The notes beneath the pieces are model-generated. The model searched no databases. It was not told the origin of the DNA and worked only from the letters and a program-made list of their open reading frames with translations. This document shows positions 7,711 to 15,342 of a DNA stretch of 64,000 nt, piece by piece. Position 1 is the stretch's first letter. Every line of letters starts with the position of its first letter. Origin of the DNA: Bacillota bacterium (GTDB lineage: Bacteria > Bacillota > Clostridia > Christensenellales > SZUA-584); the NCBI GenBank assembly GCA_023436115.1, contig JAEZKQ010000027.1, forward strand, positions 1 through 64,000, in the 5' to 3' direction. Position numbers and translations under genes: made by a program.

Positions 7711-8367
7711 TTGACGACTTCGGGAAGCTCTTCGTTAAAAGAGTCTGTGACACGCTATGAGGACATGACGGATGAGGCCGTTGCGGAGCTTGCGCGTGAG
7801 TACGACGGTGACGCACTCGAGTATTTGCTAAACAAATACAAGAATTTCGTGCGTGCCAAAGCGCGTTCTTATTTTCTCATCGGTGCAGACAGAGAGGATA
7901 TCGTTCAGGAAGGCATGATCGGCCTGTATAAGGCTGTTCGTGATTTTCGTTCGTCCAAGCTCACCTCGTTTCGCGCTTTCGCGGAGCTATGCGTCACGCG
8001 GCAGATCATTACGGCGATAAAGACCGCGACGCGTCAAAAGCACCGTCCGCTCAATTCCTATGTGTCGCTCAATAAGCCCGCTTACGATGAGGAGTCTGAC
8101 CGGATGCTCATCGATGTCATTTCCAGCAGCAAAATTTCCAACCCTGAAGATATCATCATCGGCCGTGAGGATTTTACTTCTATCGAATCCAAAATGGGCA
8201 AAATACTCTCCCCGTTGGAGATGCAAGTACTAAGAAAATATATCGACGGCAAATCCTATTTTGAGGTGGCCGAGGAATTAAATCGCAGCGTCAAGTCTGT
8301 GGACAACGCTTTACAGCGCGTCAAAAACAAGCTGGAAAAGCTCATCACGACCGAAAACGGCCTGTAA
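7711..8367 (+). CDS. sigH: RNA polymerase sporulation sigma factor SigH
   Basis: A 218-residue sigma-70 family factor. Region 2 contains EYLLNKYKNFVRAKARSYFL, DREDIVQEGMIGLYKAVRDF and TSFRAFAELCVTRQIITAIK. Region 4 contains LSPLEMQVLRKYIDGKSYFEV and an HTH ending in VDNALQRVKNKL. SigH (Spo0H) drives early sporulation and transition-state genes. I chose the TTG at 7711 because AGGAGGGG lies 7 bases upstream; an in-frame TTG at 7690 would start before that site. It is an indicator of endospore formation. Confidence 0.93.
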   Translation: MTTSGSSSLKESVTRYEDMTDEAVAELAREYDGDALEYLLNKYKNFVRAKARSYFLIGADREDIVQEGMIGLYKAVRDFRSSKLTSFRAFAELCVTRQIITAIKTATRQKHRPLNSYVSLNKPAYDEESDRMLIDVISSSKISNPEDIIIGREDFTSIESKMGKILSPLEMQVLRKYIDGKSYFEVAEELNRSVKSVDNALQRVKNKLEKLITTENGL

Positions 8368-8605
8368 TTCAAGTTATGATTAACACTTCTTCGGAATGGC
8401 TTACGGCCATCTATTTGCGTTAGAAAAAGACATGTTTCTTCCCGAGGTGCGCGGGTCGGTACAAAGGCTCGGTAAAATACTGTCGCCCGAATTTATTAAA
8501 TTTGACAGGTTTGGGGACTGTTTACGGTTATCATTCAGGCGATACATTTGACAGCTTCCTTCTCAAATCTGGCAGATTTTATCGGACCAGCGCAAGGCGT
8601 TTATC

Positions 8606-8822
8606 ATGACGATGGATCCTTCCAAGCTTCGAGACGGCATGACAGTCGAGACAGCGGCGAACCTGATCATCGATTTTCTGGACGGCTACTATCAGCGCAA
8701 CATTGAGTATTTCAAAACCAAAACGCCGATGAACTGATCGCATCGTTTCAAACCGATATGCAAAGTGACATCTGGAGTATTTGAATATCATCAAGCGGGG
8801 ATTGTATAAGGACGAAGCATAA
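8606..8822 (+). pseudogene. 3' remnant of a TetR/AcrR-like regulator
   Basis: MDPSKLRDGMTVETAANLII continues into DFLDGYYQRNIEYFKTK in one frame, then DELIASFQTDMQSDI in a second and LNIIKRGLYKDEA with a stop in the third. This resembles the C-terminal ligand domain of TetR-family regulators, broken by two frameshifts. A possible further remnant (FGMAYGHLFALEKDMFLPEV) occurs at about 8390-8520. The whole 8368-8836 interval holds no intact gene. Confidence 0.5.
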
Positions 8823-8836
8823 GCGCTCCTGCCCCC

Positions 8837-9571
8837 TTATATCACAAACCCGCCGTTGGGGCTTAATACCTGCCCTGTGATAAAGCCCGCGTTATCGGAT
8901 GCCAAAAAAAGAATCGCCTGCGCGACATCCTCCGCCGTGCCGAGGCGGCATAGCGGCGTTTCATCCTTAAGCGCGTCGCGTGTCTGTTCATCGAGGTTAG
9001 CGGTCATGGCCGTATTAATCACACCGGGCGCGACGGCGTTCACGCGTATGCCCGACGGCCCCAGCTCTTTGGCCAGCGCTTTGGTGAGGCCGATCACAGC
9101 AGCTTTGGCAGCGCTGTAATGTGCCTCGCACGACGCGCCCACCAGCCCCCATATGGACGACACGTTGACAATACAGCCTGATTTGCGCGATATCATGCCG
9201 GGCAGCACGCTCTGACAGCAGTGGAACACACCCTTCACGTTTACGTCAAAAATAGCGTCCCAGTCGGCAGCGGATATATCTGTAAACAGCTTTTGCTGGG
9301 CTATCCCTGCGTTGCCCACAAGCACGTCGATTTTACCGAAGACCTCCGTCACACGTTGCGTCATGGCATCCACCTGACTGCGGTCAGTCACGTCCGCACA
9401 CACAGCCAGCGCCTTTCCGCCTTGCTCAGCGATTTGCCTGCACAGCGCCAGGGCTGCCTCTTCACTTTTATGATAGTGTACCGCCACGTTGTAACCATTG
9501 GCGGCAAGAAGCGCCGCTGTGGTTCTGCCGATGCCTGTGGCCGCGCCTGTAATCAAAACAGTACTGTTCAT
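8837..9571 (-). CDS. FabG-like SDR oxidoreductase (EF-P 5-aminopentanone reductase type)
   Basis: A 244-residue classical short-chain dehydrogenase. The Rossmann motif TGAATGIG, the NAG motif (VLVGNAGIAQQ), the catalytic Ser in NVSSIWG and the YxxxK in HYSAAKAAVIGL are all present. The C-terminal GFITGQVLSPNGGF is FabG-like. The combination QQKLFTDI, SSIWGLVGASCE and CRLGTAEDVA resembles YmfI-type proteins, which reduce the 5-aminopentanone on EF-P in Bacillus. A role as 3-oxoacyl-ACP reductase cannot be excluded. It is downstream of yfbR on the same strand with an 8-bp gap, and AGGAT lies 5 bases before the ATG. Confidence 0.82.
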   Translation of the reverse strand: MNSTVLITGAATGIGRTTAALLAANGYNVAVHYHKSEEAALALCRQIAEQGGKALAVCADVTDRSQVDAMTQRVTEVFGKIDVLVGNAGIAQQKLFTDISAADWDAIFDVNVKGVFHCCQSVLPGMISRKSGCIVNVSSIWGLVGASCEAHYSAAKAAVIGLTKALAKELGPSGIRVNAVAPGVINTAMTANLDEQTRDALKDETPLCRLGTAEDVAQAILFLASDNAGFITGQVLSPNGGFVI

Positions 9572-9579
9572 CGCTTATC

Positions 9580-10158
9580 CTAATTGAGTTCGTCGAGCGT
9601 GAGTTTAAAGCTCGGCACGAACGTTTTCATAAAGTAGTCTACCTCGGGGCTTTTCATATCGACGAGCGTTTTTTCGATGGCTTTTTGGGCTTTTGCAAAC
9701 TCGCTGTTGCCTGCCGAAAGCTCTTCCACGCATTTTAAATAGGCGCATATTTTGTCCGCGGCTTTCACGAGCGCGTAGCATTCCGCTTCGCTTTCGCGCT
9801 CCAATATCAGCGCTTCGTAATCTCTGCGCAGCTCGTCGGGCAGCATGCCCACCAGCTTCTGCTCCGCCACATGCTCGATCTGCTTATACGCGGTCTTGAT
9901 CTCGGGGTTGAAGTATTTGATGGGCGTGGCAAGATCACCTGTGATCACCTCGCCTGCTTCGTGGTAAACCGCCAGTGCCAGTACGCGCTGCGCATCGACG
10001 CTGCCGCCGAACAAGCGGTTTTTGATAAGCGCAAGTGCGTGCGCGATCATCGCGGTTTGCAGCGAATGTTCCTGTATGTTTTCCTCACGCGTGTTGCGCA
10101 TGAGCCCCCAGCGCTTGATATGCTTCATACGCGCCATATAGCTGAAAAAATGGTACAT
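9580..10158 (-). CDS. yfbR: YfbR-like 5'-deoxynucleotidase (HD domain)
   Basis: A 192-residue HD-superfamily phosphohydrolase. H and D metal ligands are visible in ENIQEHSLQTAMIAHAL and ALAVYHEAGEVITGDLATPI, and KAADKICAYLKCVEEL is the conserved third segment. The length agrees with E. coli YfbR, which dephosphorylates deoxyribonucleoside 5'-monophosphates. GGAGGCGGG precedes the ATG. It leads the yfbR-SDR unit and is divergent from the hydrolase at 10329. Confidence 0.88.
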   Translation of the reverse strand: MYHFFSYMARMKHIKRWGLMRNTREENIQEHSLQTAMIAHALALIKNRLFGGSVDAQRVLALAVYHEAGEVITGDLATPIKYFNPEIKTAYKQIEHVAEQKLVGMLPDELRRDYEALILERESEAECYALVKAADKICAYLKCVEELSAGNSEFAKAQKAIEKTLVDMKSPEVDYFMKTFVPSFKLTLDELN

Positions 10159-10178
10159 GTTCCCGCCTCCATATTTTC

Positions 10179-10207
10179 ATTCTATCGCATGAGCAGGTGG
10201 TTGACAA
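10179..10207 (-). promoter_or_regulatory. yfbR promoter
   Basis: On the minus strand TTGTCA, a 17-bp spacer and TAGAAT lie about 20 bp upstream of the yfbR start. Confidence 0.6.
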
Positions 10208-10256
10208 GCCGCGTTCATATCTTAACCAATGCGAAGCTTCGCGCATATATTGACTA

Positions 10257-10285
10257 TTGACATTCTACCCACGGCGCTTTATAAT
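10257..10285 (+). promoter_or_regulatory. Consensus sigma-A promoter of the alpha/beta hydrolase gene
   Basis: TTGACA, a 17-bp spacer and TATAAT match the sigma-A consensus perfectly, 44 bp upstream of the ATG at 10329. Confidence 0.8.
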
Positions 10286-10328
10286 CCATTGCTTTATCTA
10301 TTTTTTTAGGATGGGGAGAGCTTTTGAA

Positions 10329-11192
10329 ATGGGGATCTATGAGTTAACGGATAAACTTAGCGTCATCATCTCGCGCTTGTTTATGAAAGACAAGTATTTT
10401 TCAAAGTGCGCTGACAGCAAAAGCGTATGCGAATGGCTAGAGGCAGTCCATATAGAGCTCCCCGCGATCGCCAGCGAAGGATTCTATACGGCAAGCGTAC
10501 AGTATGACGGCAAACGCAGTGAAGCCGCATTTCGCATCGCGCAGTGGAAAGGCCCGCAGTATCCGACGATCATTTACCATCACGGCACGGCAGAAATGAC
10601 ATATGATTTTAGCTTCAACAGGATCTTAGGCAAGCATAAAAAAAATGTTGACGCTAATCTCATCGCCATACAAGCCTTATTTAATCACAGCACAAAAGAG
10701 TTCTGTAAAAGCATTGCCTTTTTATCCGACTATACTCTCATGCTTGCGTCGTCCGTTTTGCTGATCGAAAAACTCATTGCCTCGCTTAAAACGATTGGGA
10801 ACGGCAAAATTATTGTCACCGGTACGAGTTTAGGCGGTTTTGTGAGCAGCATGCATAATGCTTATTATAATACAGCGGATGATTACCGCCCTTTATTAGC
10901 CGGCACAAGGATTGCCGAGGTGTTTCTTCATTCTGCCTATACCAAACTCGTTGCGCCGGGCACCCGCTTAAGCAGCGCAAAGCTTTATAAAGCACTCAAC
11001 ATTGAGGGCGGTTCTATAAACGCGCAGCTCGGTAAGATGCATCCTTTGCTGGCAAGGTTTGATCAGATCGTTGTGTTTGGTACGCACCGTACCGATTTTG
11101 TTCCCGAGCAGTTAACTGTGATTCCTTACGGACATATTACAGGTTCGGCCAAGTTCAAGCTGCTCCGGTCGCACATTCTTAAGGGATTTTAA
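10329..11192 (+). CDS. Alpha/beta-hydrolase-like protein
   Basis: A 287-residue protein with alpha/beta-hydrolase features. A core strand with an HG motif (YPTIIYHHGTAEM) is followed by the nucleophile-elbow sequence VTGTSLGGFV (GxSxGG). The late segment IPYGHITGSAKF may supply the His. The substrate is unknown, and no signal peptide or membrane anchor is seen. The start at 10329 is preceded by GGGGAGAG with 8-base spacing; the longer open frame begins inside the promoter and is wrong. It is a single-gene unit from a consensus promoter. Confidence 0.7.
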   Translation: MGIYELTDKLSVIISRLFMKDKYFSKCADSKSVCEWLEAVHIELPAIASEGFYTASVQYDGKRSEAAFRIAQWKGPQYPTIIYHHGTAEMTYDFSFNRILGKHKKNVDANLIAIQALFNHSTKEFCKSIAFLSDYTLMLASSVLLIEKLIASLKTIGNGKIIVTGTSLGGFVSSMHNAYYNTADDYRPLLAGTRIAEVFLHSAYTKLVAPGTRLSSAKLYKALNIEGGSINAQLGKMHPLLARFDQIVVFGTHRTDFVPEQLTVIPYGHITGSAKFKLLRSHILKGF

Positions 11193-11254
11193 AGCCGTGA
11201 ACAGGGTCATGCAAATTGTTGTTACTGAGTGTGTACCAAATATCTGCCTTGTGA

Positions 11255-11283
11255 TTGACATAACGCAAGGCAAAGACTATAAT
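11255..11283 (+). promoter_or_regulatory. Promoter of the TPP-riboswitch/thiT transcript
   Basis: TTGACA, a 17-bp spacer and TATAAT match consensus. Transcription would begin at about 11290, at the 5' edge of the TPP aptamer. Confidence 0.8.
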
Positions 11284-11286
11284 GCT

Positions 11287-11380
11287 CTTAACCGCTGGGG
11301 GCGCCTTTTGGCTGAGATGCGCGTGGTACGCGCAGTACCCTTTGAACCTGTTGGGTCATTCCAACGCAGGGAAGCAAGAT
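11287..11380 (+). ncRNA. TPP riboswitch (THI element)
   Basis: The conserved THI-box blocks appear in order: CTGGGGGCGCC, GGCTGAGATG, ACCCTTTGAACCTG and GGGTCATTCCAACGCAGGGA. These are the pyrimidine- and pyrophosphate-binding halves of the thiamine pyrophosphate aptamer. Two terminator-like hairpins follow before thiT, so TPP binding most likely causes premature termination of the thiamine transporter mRNA. Confidence 0.95.
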
Positions 11381-11392
11381 TAACGTCTTATG

Positions 11393-11426
11393 AATCCTAT
11401 GCGGTGCATGGGATTTTTGCTTTTTA
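11393..11426 (+). terminator. First hairpin of the TPP expression platform
   Basis: AATCCTATGC pairs with GCATGGGATT (one G-U) around GGT and is followed by TTTGCTTTTT. It begins only about 12 bp after the aptamer. Confidence 0.65.
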
Positions 11427-11431
11427 AAAGG

Positions 11432-11462
11432 GGATATACTATGGGCGGTATATCCTTTTTTT
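11432..11462 (+). terminator. Second terminator of the TPP expression platform
   Basis: GGATATAC pairs with GTATATCC and is followed by seven T residues. It lies 64 bp before thiT. Confidence 0.75.
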
Positions 11463-11525
11463 ATTGCAGAGACGGTCTTCTCTTATTTGTCCTTTCGCGG
11501 TAATAAAAATAAGAGGTAAAATTTT

Positions 11526-12203
11526 ATGGAGAACTGGGAACAATTCAGCGAGAGCTTCGGGGCTTTTCTTGAAGCGAATCAAACATGGATCATCATCATT
11601 GCTGCTGTCGTACTGCTGATAGGCGCGTTCGTGCTATTCAGCGTTATGCGCAAGAAGCACGCCACCAGAAGCGCGTGGACGGTACGCGAGATATCGGCTG
11701 CGGCGATGTGCTTGGCGCTAGCATTTTTGCTTTCGTTTATCAAGGTGGCACAGCTGCCGCAGGGCGGTTCGATCACACCGGCCAGTATGCTGCCCATTAT
11801 GCTGTTCGCGTATATCTACGGCACGCCCAAGGGCATCATCGTCGGCCTTGCGTATGCGTTTTTGCAGTGCTTACAGAATTTCTGGGTGGTACACTGGGCA
11901 CAATTTATGCTGGATTATATTTTGGCGTTCACGGTATTGGCTTTTGCGGGTATTTTTCGCAAGAGCATATTCCCCGGCATGATTATCGCGGGAGTTTTGC
12001 GCTACGTCTGCCACGTGGCAGCCGGCGTTGTGTTCTTCGCGGAGTATGCGGGCGCCGGCCAGACGGTGCTTGGCTATTCGCTGGGATACAACTCGTTTGT
12101 ATTAATCGACCTTGCGGTCTGCGTGGCGGTTGCGGCGCTGATGTACCGTATGATCGAGCGGCTTAAAAAGGACGCAAAGCGTACTGTTGTTGCGGCTGAT
12201 TAA
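11526..12203 (+). CDS. thiT: Energy-coupled thiamine transporter ThiT (ECF S-component)
   Basis: A 225-residue membrane protein. An extra N-terminal membrane segment (about residues 20-42, IIIIAAVVLLIGAFVLF) precedes the ThiT core of six helices. WTVREISAAAMCLALAFLL and KVAQLPQGGSITPASMLPI are the hallmark thiamine-binding sequences. GTPKGIIVGLAYAFLQ and FWVVHWAQFMLDY follow the family pattern. It needs an EcfAA'T module encoded elsewhere. Regulation by TPP is visible in the leader. The AAGAGG ribosome site lies just before the ATG. Confidence 0.93.
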   Translation: MENWEQFSESFGAFLEANQTWIIIIAAVVLLIGAFVLFSVMRKKHATRSAWTVREISAAAMCLALAFLLSFIKVAQLPQGGSITPASMLPIMLFAYIYGTPKGIIVGLAYAFLQCLQNFWVVHWAQFMLDYILAFTVLAFAGIFRKSIFPGMIIAGVLRYVCHVAAGVVFFAEYAGAGQTVLGYSLGYNSFVLIDLAVCVAVAALMYRMIERLKKDAKRTVVAAD

Positions 12204-12266
12204 GAAAAGTTTTAAATGAAGCTTTGAGCATAGTGATATGCTTGAAATGTTATTTGGGGAAACGAT

Positions 12267-12285
12267 GCGAGGGTGCTGCCCTCGC
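12267..12285 (+). repeat. Hairpin between thiT and the HTH gene
   Basis: GCGAGGG-TGCTG-CCCTCGC is a perfect 7-bp stem. It lacks a T-run. It probably separates thiT transcription from the following promoter, but it is weak as an intrinsic terminator. Confidence 0.4.
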
Positions 12286-12296
12286 TCTCCCTCCAT

Positions 12297-12325
12297 TTGA
12301 CATATTATACGTCACTCACTATAAT
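12297..12325 (+). promoter_or_regulatory. Promoter of the HTH regulator, overlapped by operator 1
   Basis: TTGACA, a 17-bp spacer and TATAAT match consensus exactly. The -35 and the spacer contain the first palindromic operator. Confidence 0.75.
12299..12313. promoter_or_regulatory. Palindromic operator 1
   Basis: GACATATTATACGTC differs from a perfect palindrome at one position and is nearly the same as operator 2, whose centre is 30 bp away. It overlaps the -35 region and spacer. Confidence 0.6.
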
Positions 12326-12326
12326 G

Positions 12327-12345
12327 TTGACGTATAATACGTCAA
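12327..12345. promoter_or_regulatory. Palindromic operator 2
   Basis: TTGACGTATAATACGTCAA is a perfect 19-bp palindrome with a central A. It is just downstream of the -10 and 15 bp before the HTH start codon. The two sites at about three helical turns suggest cooperative autorepression by the downstream protein. Confidence 0.65.
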
Positions 12346-12359
12346 CTAAGGAGTGCGCT

Positions 12360-12818
12360 ATGGATATAAAAAGCGGCCTGAATACCAAAACAGCGCTGGA
12401 GCACCTCATATTCTTAAGCGGCAAAAACATCATCGAGGTTTGCCGGACATTGCAAATCACACCGCAGCAGTTCACCGACTGGACAAAGAAACGCCGCCCC
12501 ATCCCCCAACAGCGATTAGATGAACTCACCGCTTACTTCGGAGTCGAAGCCGATACGCTGGCCGACGAGAAAAGGTTTGCAAGAAATTTGAGCAGCTTAA
12601 GCGCCATCGGGCTGGAGCTGTTCGTGGTGAAAAACTTAGCTAAAATCAGTTCTACCAAGGACGAGGAAGAAGAGCTTAGTTTTCGATCGAAACAACTCAA
12701 AGACGAGTACGAAAAACAGCTGCGTATCACACGGCTGTCCGTTCTGCTGGAAAGAAACGATCCTGTGCTGATGTCGAAAATCGATGGGTTTCTAGACGAA
12801 ACCGAACAAAATTTATGA
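12360..12818 (+). CDS. HTH transcriptional regulator (XRE/Cro-like)
   Basis: A 152-residue protein. Residues about 8-70 look like a Cro/C1-type helix-turn-helix (LSGKNIIEVCRTLQITPQQF, then TDWTKKRRPIPQQRLDELTA). The C-terminal half is charged and probably coiled (KDEEEELSFRSKQLKDEYEK), which suits dimerisation. AAGGAG lies 7 bases before the ATG at 12360. The upstream open frame extends through the promoter and is not used. Two palindromes in the promoter imply autoregulation. Its targets are unknown. Confidence 0.7.
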   Translation: MDIKSGLNTKTALEHLIFLSGKNIIEVCRTLQITPQQFTDWTKKRRPIPQQRLDELTAYFGVEADTLADEKRFARNLSSLSAIGLELFVVKNLAKISSTKDEEEELSFRSKQLKDEYEKQLRITRLSVLLERNDPVLMSKIDGFLDETEQNL

Positions 12819-12834
12819 AATATAAGTGCACATT

Positions 12835-12918
12835 ATGGAATCGAAGTTTTCCCCCATTGATATGCAAAACTGGCCAAGAGGCGAGATGCTCTACTATTTT
12901 TCACAGATGGCCCCACCG
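12835..12918 (+). pseudogene. N-terminal fragment of a chloramphenicol acetyltransferase-like gene
   Basis: MESKFSPIDMQNWPRGEMLY is followed by YFSQMAPPDK and then loses similarity. This matches the start of type A CAT-family O-acetyltransferases (pattern I-D-x-x-N-W-x-R-x-E-x-x-x-x-F). The remaining ~180 residues, including the catalytic HHxxxDG, are absent. It is truncated just ahead of the pgi terminator. Confidence 0.55.
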
Positions 12919-12949
12919 GATAAACCGTCAACGGCTCTTTCCGCAAATA

Positions 12950-12980
12950 GAAAAAGCCATATCGCGATTTGCGGTATGGC
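12950..12980 (-). terminator. pgi terminator
   Basis: On the minus strand GCCATACCGC pairs with GCGATATGGC (one mismatch) and is followed by TTTTTCTATTTG. It lies 63 bp past the pgi stop codon. Confidence 0.7.
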
Positions 12981-13042
12981 CTTATCATCTTGCTTCTTTT
13001 CTTTAATAAGGACGGGAGTATGAGGGAGCGCCCTTAATGCTC

Positions 13043-14395
13043 TTAAGAGATAATCAAACTCGCATCCTTCGCGGGGCGCGCATCCAGCTCGGCCTTCTTG
13101 GCTTCAAACCCGGCCTTTCCCATCAGCGCGAACGTGGCCACCTTGCCCTCTTCCACACCCGGCTGGTCATACGTGTTGATACCCAGCATCTCGCCCGCAT
13201 ACGCCGTTGCCATCTCGAAGAAATAAAGCAGCGCCCCCACGGTAAAAGCGTTCACCTCACTCAGCGCAATCACGATGTTGGGACGGCCCGCCTTGCAGAG
13301 CGCATACTCCGTCGCGCTGCGCTCGGCCTCTAGCAGCTGCCCAAACGTCTTTCCGCCTAGAAAAGCGATCTCGTCGATATATGTCAGCGCTGCGGGTATT
13401 TCCAAGTCGTTTCTGAATTTGTCCACCTTGAGGAACGTCACGATCTTGTCAAACGGCCCCTCGGTGTAAAGTTGTATCTGTGAATGCTGATCTGTGACGC
13501 CCAGCGCCTTTACGGGCGTCTGCCCCGCAAACACCTCGCTGCCATCTGTGCCAAAGCGCTTGCCCAAAGACTCCGCCCAAAGCTGCGCATACCAGTCAGA
13601 CATGTATTTTAAGCTGTCCGCATAGGGCAGCATCACGCTTATATTCAAGCCCTTTTTCATGCCCAATACATGCAGCAATGCGTATAGCGCCGCCGGGTTG
13701 CCTGCCTCGCGCGAGCAGACATCGTCCATATATGCCGCGCCCTTCAGCATTGCGCGGATATCGTGACCGCAGACCGCCGCTGGCAAAAGCCCGACCGGGG
13801 TCAGCTCACTAAAGCGCCCGCCTACGTCGGACGGAATCACAAACGACTTTAATCCCTCTTTCTGTGCGATCTTGACCAGCTCGCCGTTCTTTTCATCGCT
13901 GGTAGCAATGATATGGTCTTTGAGCGCAAGGCCCGCTTTTTGCAGCGCATCGGCAGCATACATCATCTGCGCCATGGTTTCGGAAGTTCTGCCCGATTTG
14001 GTAATCACGTTAAACATGGTTTTTTTAAGGTTTAGGCTGCCAAACACGCGCGAGAGACGCTCTGGATCTACGTTGTCTTCCACGACAAGCCGCACCTTTC
14101 CTTCGCCTTCGCTCAGCGCCTGTTCCACCGCAATAGGCCCTAAGGCCGAGCCGCCGATACCCAGAACGACAAACGTATCGTATTTTTCACGTATCATCGC
14201 TGCTGTGGCAATGATATCGTCCAAAATGCTTTCTTGTCCCTTTGGCAAGCGCCGAAACCCGAGCGGTTTCGTTTTGAGTATCTCATGTGCTTTGTTAAGC
14301 ATGTCCTGCCCAGATGCAATCTCCTCTGCCGAAAAGCCGTGGCTGCCTACCACCGCACTCATGGCGTTGTTAAAATCGAATTGAATTCTGTCCAT
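13043..14395 (-). CDS. pgi: Glucose-6-phosphate isomerase
   Basis: A 450-residue cytosolic enzyme interconverting glucose-6-phosphate and fructose-6-phosphate. SIS-type sugar-phosphate motifs are visible: FVVLGIGGSALGPIA, VITKSGRTSETM and DVGGRFSELTPVGLLPAAV. The PGI signatures around GTDGSEVFAGQTPVKALG and DQHSQIQLYTEGPFDK are present, as is the C-terminal TYDQPGVEEGK with its catalytic Lys. The length is typical of Bacillota PGIs. AAGGAG precedes the ATG at 14395; upstream in-frame codons lack a ribosome site. Confidence 0.95.
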   Translation of the reverse strand: MDRIQFDFNNAMSAVVGSHGFSAEEIASGQDMLNKAHEILKTKPLGFRRLPKGQESILDDIIATAAMIREKYDTFVVLGIGGSALGPIAVEQALSEGEGKVRLVVEDNVDPERLSRVFGSLNLKKTMFNVITKSGRTSETMAQMMYAADALQKAGLALKDHIIATSDEKNGELVKIAQKEGLKSFVIPSDVGGRFSELTPVGLLPAAVCGHDIRAMLKGAAYMDDVCSREAGNPAALYALLHVLGMKKGLNISVMLPYADSLKYMSDWYAQLWAESLGKRFGTDGSEVFAGQTPVKALGVTDQHSQIQLYTEGPFDKIVTFLKVDKFRNDLEIPAALTYIDEIAFLGGKTFGQLLEAERSATEYALCKAGRPNIVIALSEVNAFTVGALLYFFEMATAYAGEMLGINTYDQPGVEEGKVATFALMGKAGFEAKKAELDARPAKDASLIIS

Positions 14396-14522
14396 TTTTA
14401 TGCTCCTTGAATGGAAATTTATTATATTATAACCGCTGTCAACCATAATAGCCACGATTATTTGACAAACCGTTGCCATAATTGCACGTCATAGCGGCAT
14501 ATATATTGTCGAGGTGATATGT

Positions 14523-15047
14523 ATGGAAAAGACGAAAGACCGGCACGGTCTTCTGATGGCTATCGGCGCAAGTTGTCTGCTGCTGCTGGGTGCACTGGTT
14601 CTTGCCAATGTCGTCACGCCGGATGCAGCCGCCGTATTTGCGACCGGAAACAGTTCTGAAACAGCCAGCCTGACTGTCCATGTTCTGGAAGGCTATACCG
14701 AAACGCCCATTTCAGACGCATCAGTGGTTCTCGTTGAAACGGGTAAAGAATACCAGACAAATAAGGATGGGTTTACAGAAAAGATCGATGTCCCTGTCGT
14801 ACGGGACACACGCTACGACGGCATACTGGAAAAGCCCTGGGGAGAGGTGACGCTTATCGTCTATAAAGAAGGCTTCATTCCTTATGCGCTTTTTTATCTG
14901 CAGGTTATAGGCGGTGAAACGCGTGAAGGCGTTAAAATATTGCTCTTTGAGGAGGGACAAACGGAAAGCGCAGAGCCATTCTCCATTATTGAAGGACCAA
15001 ACCGCGTATGGGTGGATGCGCTTGTCGATATGTACCGGCCCAAATAA
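14523..15047 (+). CDS. Membrane-anchored protein with a carboxypeptidase-regulatory-like domain
   Basis: A 174-residue protein of unknown function. Residues about 10-31 (HGLLMAIGASCLLLLGALVL) form a signal anchor, so the remainder should be extracytoplasmic. LTVHVLEGYTETPISDASVV and GKEYQTNKDGFTEKI look like a beta-sandwich of the carboxypeptidase-regulatory/Cna-B type, where a proline-bearing insertion and a TNxDGF turn recur. GAGGTG lies 6 bases before the ATG at 14523. It is convergent with minE, with only 4 bp between stop codons. It might be a spore- or envelope-associated adhesion domain; I do not recognise a specific family. Confidence 0.6.
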   Translation: MEKTKDRHGLLMAIGASCLLLLGALVLANVVTPDAAAVFATGNSSETASLTVHVLEGYTETPISDASVVLVETGKEYQTNKDGFTEKIDVPVVRDTRYDGILEKPWGEVTLIVYKEGFIPYALFYLQVIGGETREGVKILLFEEGQTESAEPFSIIEGPNRVWVDALVDMYRPK

Positions 15048-15051
15048 GCTT

Positions 15052-15330
15052 TTAGTACCTGTTTGGTCCTAGATTCTTAATCCTGCGAATTGGAATATTT
15101 GCAGTCAGACGTGTGGCGCTGCTGCCGGACTGCACGTCTGACGAGTTCTGGATTTCCACATCAAAGTCGTCTTCCTCGACGTCAAAATACTTGGAGATCA
15201 CACCGACGATATCCTTGCGGAGCATTTCCATCACGTTGCTGGATGGTGACGTTCCGGCGCGGTCGTGTATCAACACAAGTTTTAAACGTTCTTTCGCGAC
15301 GCTGCTGGAGCTGCCTTTTTTGCGTACCAT
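15052..15330 (-). CDS. minE: Cell division topological specificity factor MinE
   Basis: A 92-residue protein matching MinE: an N-terminal membrane/MinD-interacting part (AKERLKLVLIHDRAGTSP) and a C-terminal dimerisation domain (MEMLRKDIVGVISKYFDVEE). It stimulates the MinD ATPase so that the MinCD division inhibitor is positioned dynamically. It is the last gene of mrdA-minC-minD-minE, 12 bp after minD. Confidence 0.93.
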   Translation of the reverse strand: MVRKKGSSSSVAKERLKLVLIHDRAGTSPSSNVMEMLRKDIVGVISKYFDVEEDDFDVEIQNSSDVQSGSSATRLTANIPIRRIKNLGPNRY

Positions 15331-15342
15331 CGTTAATCCCTC

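Noticed and set aside
11197..11427. 76-codon open frame downstream of the alpha/beta hydrolase
   Set aside because: It runs straight through the thiT promoter, the TPP aptamer and the first terminator, so it is an accidental frame over an RNA element.
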